Positions 1-23,435 of a stretch of DNA of 64,000 bases are shown in pieces (positions within the stretch are counted from its first letter, which is position 1; each line of letters starts with the position of its first letter). The notes beneath the pieces were generated by a model. The model worked only from the letters and a program-made list of their open reading frames with translations, ran no database searches and had not been told where the DNA came from. The translations under genes were made by a program, and so were the position numbers. The stretch comes from Piscicola geometra (taxonomy: Eukaryota; Annelida; Clitellata; Hirudinida; Piscicolidae), in the NCBI GenBank assembly GCA_943735955.1, contig OX030964.1, positions 7,324,997-7,388,996 of the forward strand. The letters run 5' to 3'.

Positions 1-378
1 CAGAGCATTAAAAGTCGTGGTTTAAAATTCAAAATTATTTTATGAGTCGATGTCATCAAGCTTGTTAGAACCTCTTTGAAGATTCTGATACCATCGAAAA
101 ATAAGTAAGTTTGATAGATATTTTTATATATTGAAAAGATTATAACCATTATCAAAAATATTAAATTGTTTTAAAAAACTTAAATGAAATGTTTTTGAAT
201 ATTTTTTTCAAAGATCTTTCCCAAAATGCTCTAAACACTTGTTCTAAAAATTTACTTTATAAACCCTTTCTCTTCGCCTACATTTAATACAACTTTTTTT
301 ATGTAAAATTGTTGTTCATTATCAGAATTCAACTTCACTTATCACACAGTGTGTAACCCCCTTGTAAAAGGCAATCTC

Positions 379-476
379 TTCATTCACACCCCCACTAAAG
401 GCAGCGTACTAAACATGTAATCAAACTAGTTACAAAGCTGAGCTGAACGTAAATGTAAAATAAATGCTGCTCTCAT
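379..476 (+). repeat. dispersed repeat, copy 1
   Basis: About 98 bp that recur at 3850-3946. The best part is 411-476, where both copies share AACATGTAATCA, ACAAAGCTGAGCTG and TAAATGCTGCTCTCAT in the same order and spacing. Neither copy has an open frame. The family is unidentified; it is probably an interspersed retroposon fragment. Confidence 0.75.
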
Positions 477-1724
477 TTCAGTCGAACCTTTGATCAGTTT
501 CGGCATCGCTATTCTAAACCATGCTTCATTCTCTGTCCATATCCTATCTTCGTTTTTGTTTAAGAGCGTGAAAAGGTCGCTTTGTTGTTTCACATTTTTA
601 AGACTGTTTATTTGTTTGTTTTTTGTATATAAAAGAAAATAAAGTTATGAATTGTATGTATACACTCAATCCCCTCACATAAGAAAACAATTAATGTGAG
701 CTTCAATTTGAACGTTAATCTCTAATCTTTAATCTTTAACTATTTTGGCGATATACTCTTTTTCTAGCTCTTTTCAGGTTTATAATCAATTTAAAATATT
801 ACTATAGTCTTTTAAAAAGTCTAATTTTGAAACGTATAATAACTAAAACAAAAAACAGTTTCAGTTCACAAATTAACAAGTTTCTTTCAAATTCTAAATT
901 CGCTATCTCTCGAAACACTCATAAAAACAACATTGCCCATTGTCGACGATAACGTTTTAATAAAAACCTGAAAACGACTTTTTTAAACATCCTTTTGCTA
1001 TTAAAAACTTTTTGAAAAATGAATAATTGAAATAATGTAGGGAAAACGTTTGATTGTTATTAAGTTGTTGAGAAAGACTGTAAAAAGCATTTAAAACGTT
1101 AGAATGGGTTGAGGCACTAAAAGAGAAGTTTTTTGGATCAAAGAAGTTGTAAATTAGGCATGAAGGAAATCTAAAAAATTCCTTAGGTAAATGAAACAAC
1201 GGTAAAACTTCATTCCTTGTAAGGTTGGCTTTTATTTCATACTAAAAATAATTTTTTAATGCTATTGTATTAAAAGCACGTATTCTTAAATCTTCTATTC
1301 CATTAGTTGTTGTCATGGCTAATGACAATTTTCAATTCTATAAAATGTTCTAAAAGTTAAAATAGAGTTAAACTTCTAGAGGGCCGGATGCAATTTAATT
1401 TTGGAGCTTCTTTGGTGGATTGAAGCTCTCAAGTGGCCTGGATATGAATGCCTCAAACTTTAAAAAAGACACGACTCATTGCTCCTAACGATGCTACAGG
1501 GCAAACGAAAGGAAGTCGAAGGGAATGAAGATGATAATGAACTTTTAGAACTTTTGAATACATTTCTTATAAAGTTTTTTAATTTGACTTAAAATAAATT
1601 TCTCATTTTTCTCAACGTACATTCTCAATTTGTGTTAACAGTAATGATCTAGCTGTAAATAGAGTGGGTCGCAACTAAAATTTTAATAAGTTTGATTTTC
1701 ATCATCGTCTTCAAACTAGCACCG

Positions 1725-1840
1725 GCACGTGAAATCAAGGAAAACATAATTGAACGAACTTCCATTTATATGAGAGCAAACGTCGACGTGCTAATTGCAC
1801 TGAGACATGGCGAAGAAAACATTATTTCCTCTTATTACCT
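1725..1840 (+). repeat. possible dispersed repeat, related to 12010-12110
   Basis: Contains CGTGAAAT followed by an A-rich stretch, then CGACGTG, then GCACTGAGA and a GAAAACAT-like end. The same ordered blocks occur at 12010-12110 (TCGTGAAAT, TGACGTGCAAGTAGCACTGA, AAAAACAT). An open frame of about 100 codons over this copy is not supported as a gene. Confidence 0.4.
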
Positions 1841-3849
1841 TATAGAATTAGGCCTTAGTTTGTCTTTTGTGAAAAATAGATATAAAAAGTTGATTCAACA
1901 AAAGCTTCCAATTATTCAAACATTCTTTTTTACCTCATTTCTTATTCAAAGTATCCTTGTCCATCTCATTATTATCACACAGGAAACTTTTCTTTCCTTC
2001 CGCTTATAAAAAGCTTACTTAACTATGCCGCCAATCATTTAGTAAGCACGAATACTTTTTATACTTTTTATTTTAATCATAAATAAACTTTCCAAAACAT
2101 TTTATCTTTTATCTTACCACACGAAAATTCATTTAACTTAAAGGCAGGTCAAGTAATATATATCCTCAGTAAGCCATAAAATTGTTATCGAAAAAAATAT
2201 TTTAAAAAACTAGATGAATCATCTAAATAGTTGGTTTTTTAATTATTTATATAATAACCTCAAGAACATTATAAAAAACTTTTTATATTGAATTCCAAGA
2301 TTTTTTAAAGAATTTTTCACATAAATATCTCATAATGACTTTGCTCATAATTTTCTTTTGCCAGTAATTCTTTGTTTATTCGGTTTTAATGCACTTAAAC
2401 TTTTTGATTTGTAAACAATTTTTATTGTTTTGAAAATATTGAAATTAAAACAGTTATGAATGCACTATTTTTCTGATTTGCAAGAATTGTGACTTCAAAG
2501 AAGCATTCAAACACTAATCTAGATTTAATTTATGCATTTAAAATCATTTATTATTGATTGAATATTTTTCAATAATATTTCTTCCATGTAATGTTAAAAT
2601 AATTGTTCAAAACAGTCAACATGCATGCCAGAAATATTCTATCTTTTGCAATATATATTCAACTATTATTTTATATTTTTCACTTTATAATAATTCTTTT
2701 TTAAAAGATAACAAAAGATAAGTTGAAAAAGTGCATCCTTCAATAATTGAGTTAAAATACCCAAAAAATATTTTTCCCAACAAAGAGATATTTTTATTCA
2801 GATGCAACTCAATTAATTATTCCGACTAAAGCAAGTATTCATTTACAGAAAACATTTGTAAAATAATATAATTTAAAATGTAATAATAATTTATTAATAG
2901 GTTAAATGACTTAAGTTGTTGGTTGTTTAAGATAATATATTATTTGATAAAATTAATTAAATATAACATTTTAAGTCTATATACAAAACAATGACGAACA
3001 AATCTTCTAGTCAGCTCAAGCTTGGAACGTTTGTTATAGGATGAAAAACCTACGCTAAATCAATGGGATTTCTAAATTCAATTTGAAAAAGTTCAAATAT
3101 TTTATGGAAAAAGCACATTGTTTGAGTGCACTTTGGTTGAATAATAAATAAAAGATTATAAACGTTACATTTCTTTTCGTTATTAGGAGTCTCCGCTTTA
3201 TTATGGAATGACATGAAAGTAAACTTTTAACGAACGTGTTTCGTGGATATTTTCAAGAAAAAAATATATTTCTGTTTTTCTTATCAAGATAATAATAATA
3301 AATTTACAAACTATTGGAAATATTATTCATTTCAAGTTTAATTTCATGATAAAGCTTTTTTGATTGGGTGTGGAAATAGTATAATAAATATATTTGAAAT
3401 ATTCGTTAAATCCATTAATGCAGCAATTTGAAGGAATCTAAAGGTTGCATTAAAAGCCATCGTTTTGAATTAATGACATTTGTATTTTTCATTCTTTTGC
3501 AGCTTCAAATTCGATCATTTTTGAATTGGATTCTTCATTTAGAGCAGCCAGAAAAGTTTTATAAATTATAAATATTTCTAATTTCATGAAATATGTTTTT
3601 CAAGAATTTAAGAGTTCGTGGCAAGCAAAATTTTTTTATTTAAATATAATTACAACTTCCTAATTTGAGTATTATTTTTTTAAAATAATTTTATGTAAAT
3701 TTTTTCTTTAACCCTTTCACACTAGTAAAAAAATAACTTTTAAATCTTCTTTTTTTCAAGATACGGACTTCTTAAAAACTCTAAATGATTTTTCTGAATC
3801 AAAATTTAGCATCTCTAACTTCCCATCTTGCACTCAAAAGCAATTTTGC

Positions 3850-3946
3850 TATTCACATCCATCTCACAAGGCGACAATCTGAACATGTAATCACACTGTT
3901 CACAAAGCTGAGCTGGACGTAAAGACAGCATAAATGCTGCTCTCAT
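3850..3946 (+). repeat. dispersed repeat, copy 2
   Basis: Second copy of the repeat at 379-476, in the same orientation, with scattered substitutions and no long gaps over the 66 bp core. The flanking sequences are unrelated, so this is an interspersed element and not a tandem or segmental copy. Confidence 0.75.
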
Positions 3947-6900
3947 CCCATTCAAGATTTTTATCACTTACATTACTCTCAGTTATGTTTGCCGTTTGTT
4001 TCTTTATTTATGTGTATCAGTCTTGCTGATTGTTAGTAATGAGTTTGATTTTTTTTATGCCTTTATTTTTTTTGCTTTATTTTTCTTATTGCGTATTGTA
4101 ATTCTGCATTCATGGTAAAAACAAAAAAAAATAGGTACTATTAATTTATGTTAGTAGGTAAACACACAATCCCTTGAGACGCTTTTGCAATTAACTCGCA
4201 ATCCCTTTCTCTTCGGTTATTGTAGCAAAATGTTTATTTTCTTTTTTTGGCTTGATATCTCGTGAACTATTCAATAGATAGATGATTAGAAACATATTTT
4301 AAATACTAAAAAAAAATTTTCAAACAAATAATAAATAAAACACATACAACTCAATATTCCAAGGATGTCTGACACAATTTGGGCTTTCATCTTATTGCTT
4401 GTTTACAAAGCCAATTATTTTTCATTTATTTTAAGCTCGAAATACAAAATTTTTTCTAATATATTTCTGTTCTCTATCTCTTTCTCGAAAAAGTAACTCT
4501 TTTTTTGTCAAAATACTTTACATATCAAATTATTAAATATCAAAAAGATTGAGGTTTCGAAATAACTCAGATATGAAAGAATTTATATATACAATTTATT
4601 TTGACATACAAATGCATAAGATATTTTTTACATTTTGAAAAAATAATGTTGAGTTAGTTATTATAATTCAAAATAGCTAAAAACAGTTTTAAAGATAAAA
4701 ATAACACTTTTGACATTTGAAAGTGTTTGATGAATTTAATGGAAAATTTAATGGAAAATGTATAAGACAATTTTTCAAGTTACGTCGACTAAAAACCCGT
4801 AACATTTTCACATAATTTTAAATTATTTTTTATTAAACTTTAAAAAAACTACTATTTTTCTTCAAGTTTTCATAAAAAATAAATAACGCTATAAAATAGT
4901 CATGCTTTGGAAAATCCCATTAAAAAAACTCATCCATCAAAATTCTCTATGGCCACTGAAAGGGTAACCTTTTGACTTCAACAGGCTCGGAAGGTCTAGT
5001 CTTTTTTGCTCTTTTCTTTGAGCTAGCTTTTGTTTTACTTTTGCTCCACTTTAGAAATTAACTTTCTTTATTTTACTCCAGTAAAGCTCTATCCCTTTTT
5101 TGCTTGGACCGTAGAAATACGAGATCTAACAATCGTTTTCATTGCAAAAAGTTAGTTTTGTAGCGATGTTTTTCTAGTTTTATTAGACAACATAAATGAA
5201 TAGTAATGGAAAAATAATATCAAAGTGTCTATCAAAAAATGCCCTTTGAAGGCTTCAAAATCCAAATTGTGAAAAGTTGTTATTAAAATATGTGCAGGAT
5301 CGTGTTCATTTTATCTCACTAATTACATCATTTTTAGAAGACTTGATTATATCAATTTTTATGAAAAGAAGTCTTATGCATTTAATATTTTCCAGTGTTT
5401 TTTTATTTATATTTAGAGAATTGATGACATATTTTTTTAATTTTACTGAGTTTTCTATTGTCGTCTTTCCGAAAAAGTCTTCTGGATAATAGTAACTGTT
5501 ACGAAAATTTATAGCTTTTAATTTAGACTTTATAGAAATTTATTCATTTGTTTTTACAATGGATTTTATCTCTTTTGAAATAAAAAAGACGTTGGTGGTA
5601 ATTATCTAAGATCGTTGCTAAAACAAAATCAACAACAATAAATCTGTTGGAAAAAAATTCTAGAAATTTTGGGTATTTAGATACAATAAAAAAAATAATT
5701 ATCTTTTACCTTAATATAAAAACAAGAATTTTAAAATCGAAAATTTTTTTGGTAGTTTTTTTAATAATTAATTTTTTTGGGATTTTATATATAAAAGTTA
5801 ACTTGATTAATAGCACATTTTGCTAATGCACGAGATAGAAGGAAAGCCAAGCATTTTGTTGAAGACCATTCATTTTAAAGTAGGATATTTTGGGCTTAAA
5901 CTTTATTTTATGAATTTTAATCATCTTTATTATTTAAGAAATCAATTGTCTCTTCATAGTATGTTTTTTCACTAAAAATCTAACAGAAAATATCAAAACA
6001 TTAAAATCAAAAAAGTTTGTTAAATTCTTTGCACTTGCAAACATGTTGAAAACTGTGTTTAAATATAAATTTTCTTGTAAAAGTATTTATCTAGGTTGAA
6101 GTTTTACTTGTTCAAGTGCATTTCATCCATATTTTATGCAAACAATAAGTAGAAGAAACTATTTTTTTACTAAGTAAAATTTATCGATTATCTGTGGCTC
6201 TTTGTCTAAGAAATAGACATAAAAAACAATTTCTTATTAAAATGAAGTAATCACAACGCACTCACATGAATTGTAAAAAAAGAAAAGTTGAATAGAAGTA
6301 TCTGCTAGGATTTTTTTTGACTACTATTTATTTTGAACAAATTTTGATTTGAAAATTTATTTTCAATCAATTAACTATAAATAAATAAAAGTTCTTAATT
6401 TGTTCCTATAAATATCTTTTTTTTTATGTACTTGAAAGACCTAATAAATTTGTCGTTTAGAAAAATACGTACATCCAAAAATATACCCGAGCCAGCAATA
6501 ATTCAAGCTTTCTCCACGTCCCCTATTTGTCTTTAAATAAAACAACATCTATTCTTATCTGTCGTATCATCATAATCAGGTAAATTTTCCTTTCCTTATA
6601 TTCATCCTAAGCTTACTTTGCTAATTCTTCGCCTCACTGAGTAACCACAATAAACTTTCTCATAGTTTCATTCACATCTGTAAATGAACAAACTCGGAAA
6701 ACTCATTATTCGGCTCAACCAAAGAAATTTAAAGCCTTCACTCTCAAAGCCAGGCCAGCTAATAAATCTTAGAAAATGGCAGAGACAAGCAAAAACGATA
6801 ATGAAAATCCCGAAAAAACAATATCATTGGTTAGTGAGTAGCTTTCAAAACCTTCTTAATAACCCTATTTAAGAAGTTGAAAAAATTAAAACTTATTTTT

Positions 6901-7056
6901 ATTTATTTATAAAAATGAGTTTTATTTCATTTTAGAAACCAGACAAACGAAAAAGTATAATTTTGAATATATTTATAATTAAAAAAGGATATTAATCAAA
7001 TAAACATGCATTTTTTTAAAGGTTATAGATGATTTGTATAATTTAATTTAAGCAAT

Positions 7057-7290
7057 TTATTTCATGTAGGTCGGAAGTTTTGACCTAATAAATCGGAATG
7101 AATTCATAGGATAGTAATCTACTTGGTTACAGACTTTTTTAATGTAAACGTAGAGGTTTCCTCCAGCCAGTGAGGTCATAAGAAAGAAGTCACGAATTAT
7201 ATCATCGTTCTTCAAGAGCTTCAAGCCACTAGTGTTTGACCACATAAAAGCCTAGCATCGTTAACCACTCGGCCACCCATTGGTTAAAAC
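7057..7290 (-). mobile_element. tRNA-derived SINE-like element
   Basis: Read on the minus strand, the element starts near 7285 with a tRNA-Leu/Ser-like A box (TGGCCGAGTGGTTAA). About 200 bp of unrelated, less AT-rich body follow and decay into AT-rich DNA near 7060. The B box is not clear, and no tRNA cloverleaf closes, so this is not a working tRNA gene. A short open frame across the body looks accidental. Confidence 0.5.
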
Positions 7291-8311
7291 CAATTTCAAT
7301 TTTTAAATAAAAATAACAATGTTAAAATTGTTTTCAAAAAATCTTTCGTTCTTCTTATGTATACAGGTTTTCTAATATAAACTAACTTGAACCAAAACGA
7401 AGTAAAAATCGTCTTAAGGATAAGAAATAATTATCACCAAAATTTTCGAGAAAAGAGATTAATTGGAGCTAAAATTTTCTTTAAAATAAAAAAGATTCGG
7501 AATCAACAATACATTTTCGTTAGTTAGATTAAGTTTTTGAACAATGACTAGACATATTTCACGATTGGAAAATAGGTTTTGACTTTTAACAAACAACAAT
7601 TTTTTAAAGAAGTTTTTTTAAATCTCTAAAATACAATTAAGAAAAAAAGGTTTTCTGAATGTTTTTCTATATTTGTAAAATCATGACTGTCAATGCTGTA
7701 ATCATTAAAAATAAACAAAACATTTTTACAAATAGATGTTTTTTTGAATAAAGATTTTTTTCCATTTCAATTTTTTAAATAAAATTAATTTTTTAATGCT
7801 TAATTCTAAGATTTTACATATTTTTTCAAAGACTTATGAAAAGTTTTAAAACTGATTTAAATATGTCAAAGAGCGAAATAAAGCTACTTTTTTTAAACAA
7901 TATTTTTCTTCCTTTGGCATTGAGTACATGCATGCCTAAGGAATACGTTCATGCAAACCCATGAGACCTGGGCTGTCAACAGAAACGATTAATTGAAAGC
8001 CACGCAATATACGCGCCTTGGTTTATTGCATGTGCCCTAGCAAATCTAAAGATGACACCGGCGCAATCTGTTTCTCCAAAATGACGTCGAATCCATGAAA
8101 TTGGCATTTTGCTTCCGTCTATCCAATCGAGATGGATCGCTATTCAGGGTAGTTTATTTTTCTCATTAAACTTGTAAAATAATTCACTATCAATAGATAC
8201 GTCATTTTAAAAAAGTATATGCAATCTTTCTTTTAAATTTATTATTTTTAAAACCAAATTTATTTGTTTTATTAAAAGTTTAGTCTTGAATATGTACAAA
8301 ACCACACTAAC

Positions 8312-18247
<9,936 letters not shown>

Positions 18248-20140
18248 AGGAAACGTTTTTTTGGAATAATGCAAAAAACGTAATAGCTAGGGAAAGTATT
18301 GCATGGCTGGAAAGAATTATTTTAAAAGGTTCTCCTTAAAGGAATCAAAGACTTTTCAAAATGTTAATAATGGTGTGATAATAGAAGATAAGTTTTATTT
18401 TTTTAGATAAAAAAATTGTTTAATTGAAATGAAGCCGTAAAAAGAAATAAATAAAACTGTGACCAGTACGGATTAAGCGAAATTATTACATTAAAAAAAC
18501 TTTACATTTAATTATTGCTATTATCAATCCTTTTGCACCATTATTAATTTTTTTTAAATCAGTAACTTTTTCTTCAAGTTGAAAATAAGTGGGTGCACGT
18601 CGCATTCAAGAGGAAACCAACATTTCAAGTTTTTGAAGCCTAAAAACAAAAGAAAATTTCAGTTTTTTCAAAAATTATAGTTTATTCAAATATAACTTTA
18701 CTAATATAGCAATTTATTGTTTTTGTAGGTATAGGAAAGTTATAATTTCTAAAACTTTTTAATTTTTCAAAGCAGTTGCACTTACATTACTTTAAATATT
18801 TGATTATTTAAGAGAAATAACAAAGCAGATGTTCTCGAGTGAGCTTCTACTTAATCAAAAAAAACTTCTAGTTTTTGATTTCAGATTTTTTTATTTTTCA
18901 GTATTAAGAATGTTTATTCCGTTTTTATAGTTCTTCGTAACCAACAACTAAGCCAAAAAAACATGTTATTTATGAAAATAGTAGCTTATCATTAATAAAA
19001 ATTAAATTTAACTCAATATAATATATAGTTTAGTGAAAATTTTTAAACTTTATATTTCGAATTTTACTAATCATTTCAACAAAAACGAAAGGACTCTCGA
19101 TACTTTTCCTGATTCAGGCCTCGCCTTTTATAGAACTGAATGGCTTAGACGCGTCATGCAAATCATGAAGCTAAAAAAATATGAAATAAAACCGATTTCT
19201 TTTATTTTATTTTCACTAAATATAGGATTTCAACTTCATGTTCATATACGCCAAGAACTTTAAAAAATAGTTTTTACTTTTTTTCAATGGTATTTTTTCA
19301 CTGCAGGTTATTTTTAGATATATTTCGTTTTAAGTTTTATTTTTCTTTTAAAGTTTTATTATTAAATTTTTCATTCTAGTTTCTATTATAAGACAATTCT
19401 TTTTCCCTCTTTTTAAATTTTCAGACAATGAAAAATCAATAAAAATTCTTTCTGGGTTATCTTTAGTTCTCAGTGCACAGGGAAAAAACACTTTTCATTC
19501 ATTCTCAAAGCTTCAGCATCTTAATTTTCATTTTTAAAGATTTTTATGTAAAACTTTTACATTTTTTCAAAAGAATTTTTTCCTATATTTTTTCAAATAA
19601 ATTTTATTTTTCTTTGAAACGCATAGAATCTTTAAATGTTCTTGCAAGAATCAATCGAATGATGGAAATGGAAACATGCATTGATGTTGTTGTTGCTGAT
19701 TGACTTAGATGCATCGTATACCAGAGAAAGAACTTGAATCCAGTAGATTGTTTTTCTGTGAGTTTCAAAACATTTTGTTTCCGAAAATCTTGCCACATCC
19801 TACCAAATAAAAACTGTTCCTACATTATAGGATGAAATTAATATTGTCAATTTCCTTATTGAAGCCTCAAATCACCATCCGATATTCCAACCACTTATAT
19901 TCTTCCTTACCATTCCAGATTACTTGCAATTCTCAAAAAATAACTATAAATTTAAAAATGATATTTAAAAAAAGTAAAATAAGTAAAAGACCTCAGCTGT
20001 TCAATGTTTTCATTTTTTCATAACTTAATTTCAAGATATCTTAACTGTGTTTAATGTTTGACACATTGTTTCAAAATTTATTAAAACCACTCAAATCACA
20101 AATATAATTAAAGTTTATTGGGAAAATAACGATGAATTCC
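18248..20140. other. intergenic, glutamate receptor start to RPL7L1 end
   Basis: About 1.9 kb of AT-rich sequence upstream of the glutamate receptor and downstream of the RPL7L1-like gene. I see no exon, RNA gene or clear repeat in it. Confidence 0.5.
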
Positions 20141-21955
20141 TTAAATCATTTTTTCTAACAAAGCGTTAATTTTGCTACCTCTATCTCCATAATCACCCCC
20201 TTTTCCATACGGCAAACTCACCTTCTTCCATCCGATTGACGGCATGTTGAGCTTAAACTGGCATAAAAAGAGATTAACGCTTTGAAAATTCTGGCCCAAA
20301 GTAGCGATCTCGTGGATGATGTCTTCGAGGCAAATGATGCCATACTTGCCGAGTTTCTTTTCGATGAGAGCGTTATCGTTGAGGGCCTTGAAGCCGCCCA
20401 TGCCTGTTCGCATGTTGCCCCTTTTGTAGAGCAGGTCCCTGATCATTTTGAGGTTGGGAGTGCTGGGGGGAAAGGAAGGGCGGTTTCATAGTTTTTTGAG
20501 CTTGTAGCTGAATAAAGAACTTTTACATTTATCCCATAATATCCTAAACCTTGTGTATTATTAATATTTAGATTTAAAACCCACAATTTAAAAAAATATT
20601 TTTATATTTTATTTATATTTTTTGGAAAAAAAAATATTAATCTACCAAAAAAATCCCCACCCACATACAAAAGGCTAATTTTATCTCATTCAAACTGGAC
20701 ACCCATCCACAACTATCCATCCTATCCCCCACCACCTACCCCCATGTGACGTAGGGCTCAACCATTTTCAGAAGTTGCAGCGTTGTTTGGTTGAGTTTAA
20801 GGAAGACTCCCTTGTTCGGGAGTCTCAGTTTCAGCAAGTGGAGCACCTTTGAAGCTTTGCTGTGCAGCTCTAGAGAGCTGATGGAGGGAGAGAATGCATG
20901 TGAGTGTATGGTTTAGTTGAGATGGATAGGTTGATGTGCTGGATTGGGTGAAAGAAACAAGTTAAAGTCATTGAAATTTATTTTAGTTTAGATTAAGTGT
21001 AATATGAAAAAATGAAAGATATTTTAAAATAAGTAAACTTTGAACACCAACGTTTCAATGCGAACTGCAAAGATCAAGATTGGAGCTTCTGGCACTTGGT
21101 ATACTGTAGCCCTGAATGTAATTTTAAAATCATTTGCTTTTGCAGTTTGACTAATTCTTGAAAAATAATTAAACAAAACATAAAAACTCTTTCAATTTAT
21201 AACAAAGTTTAAATTATAAATAAATATTGAAAAACTTTAATACACAGCACCACACCTGCTTCTCTTTGCTCTTCGTTCAATGGACTTGTCGAAGCGTTCC
21301 TTGGAGCGGTACTCCTTCACAAACTTCTCAGCTCGCTTGAAACGGATCGTCCTCAGAGTGCCATTCTTTCGCGACTGTGAAAGATGGGTAGACGTACTTT
21401 TGAATAATTTTTCGAACTATATACTAAACTAAAAACTAATATACTGGCAGCATGGGATTAACAGTTAATTCTATTCTGATAATCACTAACTGCACATAAT
21501 AATTCAGTGTCCTATCACCATTCTGAAAGCAAAAGTGTTTCAGCACCATTGGAGATAACCCATGCCAATGGAAAGATAATGCTATCTGATAAAGAAACTT
21601 TTAAAAAATACAAAACTCAAAATAAATTAGGGAATAATTAAGTAGTTTCTGTGTCACCAACCTTGCACCTGATTTCATTGGCTATGGACTTGGCCTGACT
21701 CACTTCATTCCTCTTGCGTTTTCTCAAAAGAACCTCAGGAACTTTAGTGATTACTATACTGTGAAAAGAAGGTTGATAGCTGAATAAAACAAATACATAA
21801 ATTATTAAAATTTAATATTCAAATTGATTATTAAACAATAAAGATGAGTGGGAGGCAACATTGAAATGATATTAAATTAGTTAGTAATTTATTAGAATCA
21901 TTTTTAAATACAATTTTATGGTTGAATTAAATAATTTTTGTAACCTGTCATCCAT
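20141..21955 (-). CDS. rpl7l1: ribosomal protein L7-like 1 (uL30-like, 60S biogenesis)
   Basis: Six coding exons: 21945-21955, 21662-21758, 21256-21374, 21052-21111, 20740-20877 and 20141-20462. They join in phase to give 248 residues. The protein follows the L7/L30 plan: a basic N-terminal arm (LLRKRKRNEVSQAKS), a middle block with FAVRIE, the VEPYVTWGTPNLK motif and a C-terminal IEKKLGKYGIICLEDIIHEI motif. It fits the L7-like 1 (yeast Rlp7) branch better than RPL7 itself, because it has ICLEDIIHEIA and FLCQF where RPL7 usually has ICxEDLIHEI and FLWPF. That family acts in the nucleolus in 60S pre-rRNA processing. The first coding exon has only 11 nt (ATG GAT GAC AG). The paralogue choice is inference. 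Confidence 0.92.
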
Positions 21956-22422
21956 CTTTCAAAATTTTCCGAATCGAGGTAAGTAAACACGCAATAAAGA
22001 GTGATAAAAAAAACCCAAGAACAAACATAAACGAATTAGTAGTATATAATTTACTCAAACGTAGGCATTTGTTGACAAATAAAAATAACTTTTCATTAAA
22101 AAAACATTGAAAATAAGTTTACTGTAGAATCTACAGTGTAGATCAATTACTCTATATAGAAATACAATATAAAGACCAGAATGCAGTTTCTTAAAGATAA
22201 ACTCATAACTTCAAAAAGAGACTCAAGAGTAAAGGCTTTTAGAATCCTTGGAATCCCTGATTTAAATGATAGAGCCTTTGCATTCTCATAATAAATTGTC
22301 ATTTTCAGACTTTCTCATCACTTTACATAATAGGACCATCTAATTCATTCTTAATCATAATTAAATATCATTTTCGCTTCCACAAAAGCATTCAAAAACA
22401 CTAAATAATTTAAGACTTTCAG

Positions 22423-23417
22423 ATACAACGGTTCCTACAACGAATACAACCAAAGACACGGTTATGGAAAAAGTCTTTTTCCAAATGGTGACGAATACAC
22501 AGGTTTTTATTCATACGGGAAAAGACATGGATTCGGAATTTATAAGTATGCAAAAAAAAATTATTTTTTTTATGTATCAATTATTTTATATAATTTGTAA
22601 TTTAATAAATTTAATAGTATATAATTCTGCAGGTATAATAACGGTGCTGTGTATGTAGGCGATTTTTGTAACGGCAAGAAGACAGGTCTTGGAAAAATGG
22701 TGTACGCCGACTCTTCCAGTTACGATGGCAAGTGGAAAGAGGATGAACGGCACGGCTTCGGAATTTACAGGTTAAAAGAGTTTCAATCAAAGTAAAAATG
22801 TGTATCTTAAAAATTTGTAAAATTAAAATTTATTGAATATAATATTTAGTCATTGAAAACACTATTATTTTTCAACGCAGCCACTAATTTTACTACTACC
22901 ATCACTACTCTCTATCATCTTTATCATCATTAGAAGCATCACCACCATCATCACCAGGATCATCACCACCAGGATCATCATCACCAGCACCATCCTCACC
23001 ATAGGTACCCTAATGATGACGTGTACGAAGGCAATTGGGACCAGAATAAGAGACACGGGGCTGGCAAATACACGCACATCAACACGAGCATGCAGTACGT
23101 GGGTGAGTCCTTCAAATCTATTTTACTTCAATCAAAACCAGTTTTATAGTTATTGTTTTAGCGTTTTTTTTTGTTTTGGTTTTTATGCAAAAAGGTATGT
23201 AAAAGACACGCCAACTAAAGATAACGTCATTTGTTCATTCATTATACTTTATTTCTACGTAATCATCTAATTATAAATGCATTCACTAATTACAATTTAA
23301 CTAAATTCATTTTTCGTCCATTCAGGAACTTGGATCGATGGCTTTCGAAGCGTGGATGGAAACCTGTTTGACATCAACAGAGCTGTTTATATGGAAGACT
23401 TGAAAAAAGTTGGATAG
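22423..23417 (+). CDS. rsph1: MORN-repeat protein, radial spoke head 1-like; 5' exon missing
   Basis: Four exons in phase: 22423-22545, 22633-22770, 23005-23102 and 23326-23417 (TAG). They encode about five MORN repeats in a row, each of the YxGxxxxxxxHGxGxxxxxxG type, for example NQRHGYGKSLFPNGDEYTG, YGKRHGFGIYKYNNGAVYVG and QNKRHGAGKYTH. Spacing and wording are closest to RSPH1, a head component of the radial spokes of motile 9+2 cilia. The first exon enters in phase 2, so an upstream exon with the ATG is needed and I could not find it. After the last repeat only a short tail ends at a stop, with AATAAA at 23430-23435. RSPH1 normally has a long acidic tail, so this copy is short or uses other 3' exons (see findings). 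Confidence 0.85.
22865..23004 (+). repeat. CATCAC/CACCAG tandem before a splice acceptor
   Basis: Imperfect CATCAC, CACCAG and GATCATCAC units fill the last 100 bp of an intron and run up to the acceptor ATAG at 23001-23004. They replace an ordinary polypyrimidine tract. Not coding. Confidence 0.8.
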
Positions 23418-23435
23418 ATTCTATGGATGAATAAA

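Larger units (their letters stand above)
1..8311. other. AT-rich stretch without a supported exon
   Basis: I see no exon chain here on either strand. Open frames are short and read through AT-rich, repeat-like sequence. It holds two copies of a dispersed repeat (379-476 and 3850-3946), one copy of another repeat family (about 1725-1840), a tRNA-like SINE head on the minus strand near 7240-7285, and a GC-richer island at 7925-8150. Because the glutamate receptor gene to the right runs leftwards, this stretch is probably its intron or 3' flank. Confidence 0.6.

Noticed and set aside
1692..2009. Plus-strand open frame of about 105 codons
   Set aside because: It overlaps a dispersed-repeat-like segment, has no recognisable domain and a non-ATG start; it looks like chance in AT-rich DNA.
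6684..6872. Plus-strand open frame of 62 codons with many Lys/Gln residues
   Set aside because: No homology recognised, no splice partners and no matching neighbours; likely chance.
21918..21971. Plus-strand ATG frame ending in a GTAAGT donor, as a first exon of the MORN gene
   Set aside because: Its phase does not fit the first MORN exon, and it overlaps RPL7L1 exon 1 on the other strand.
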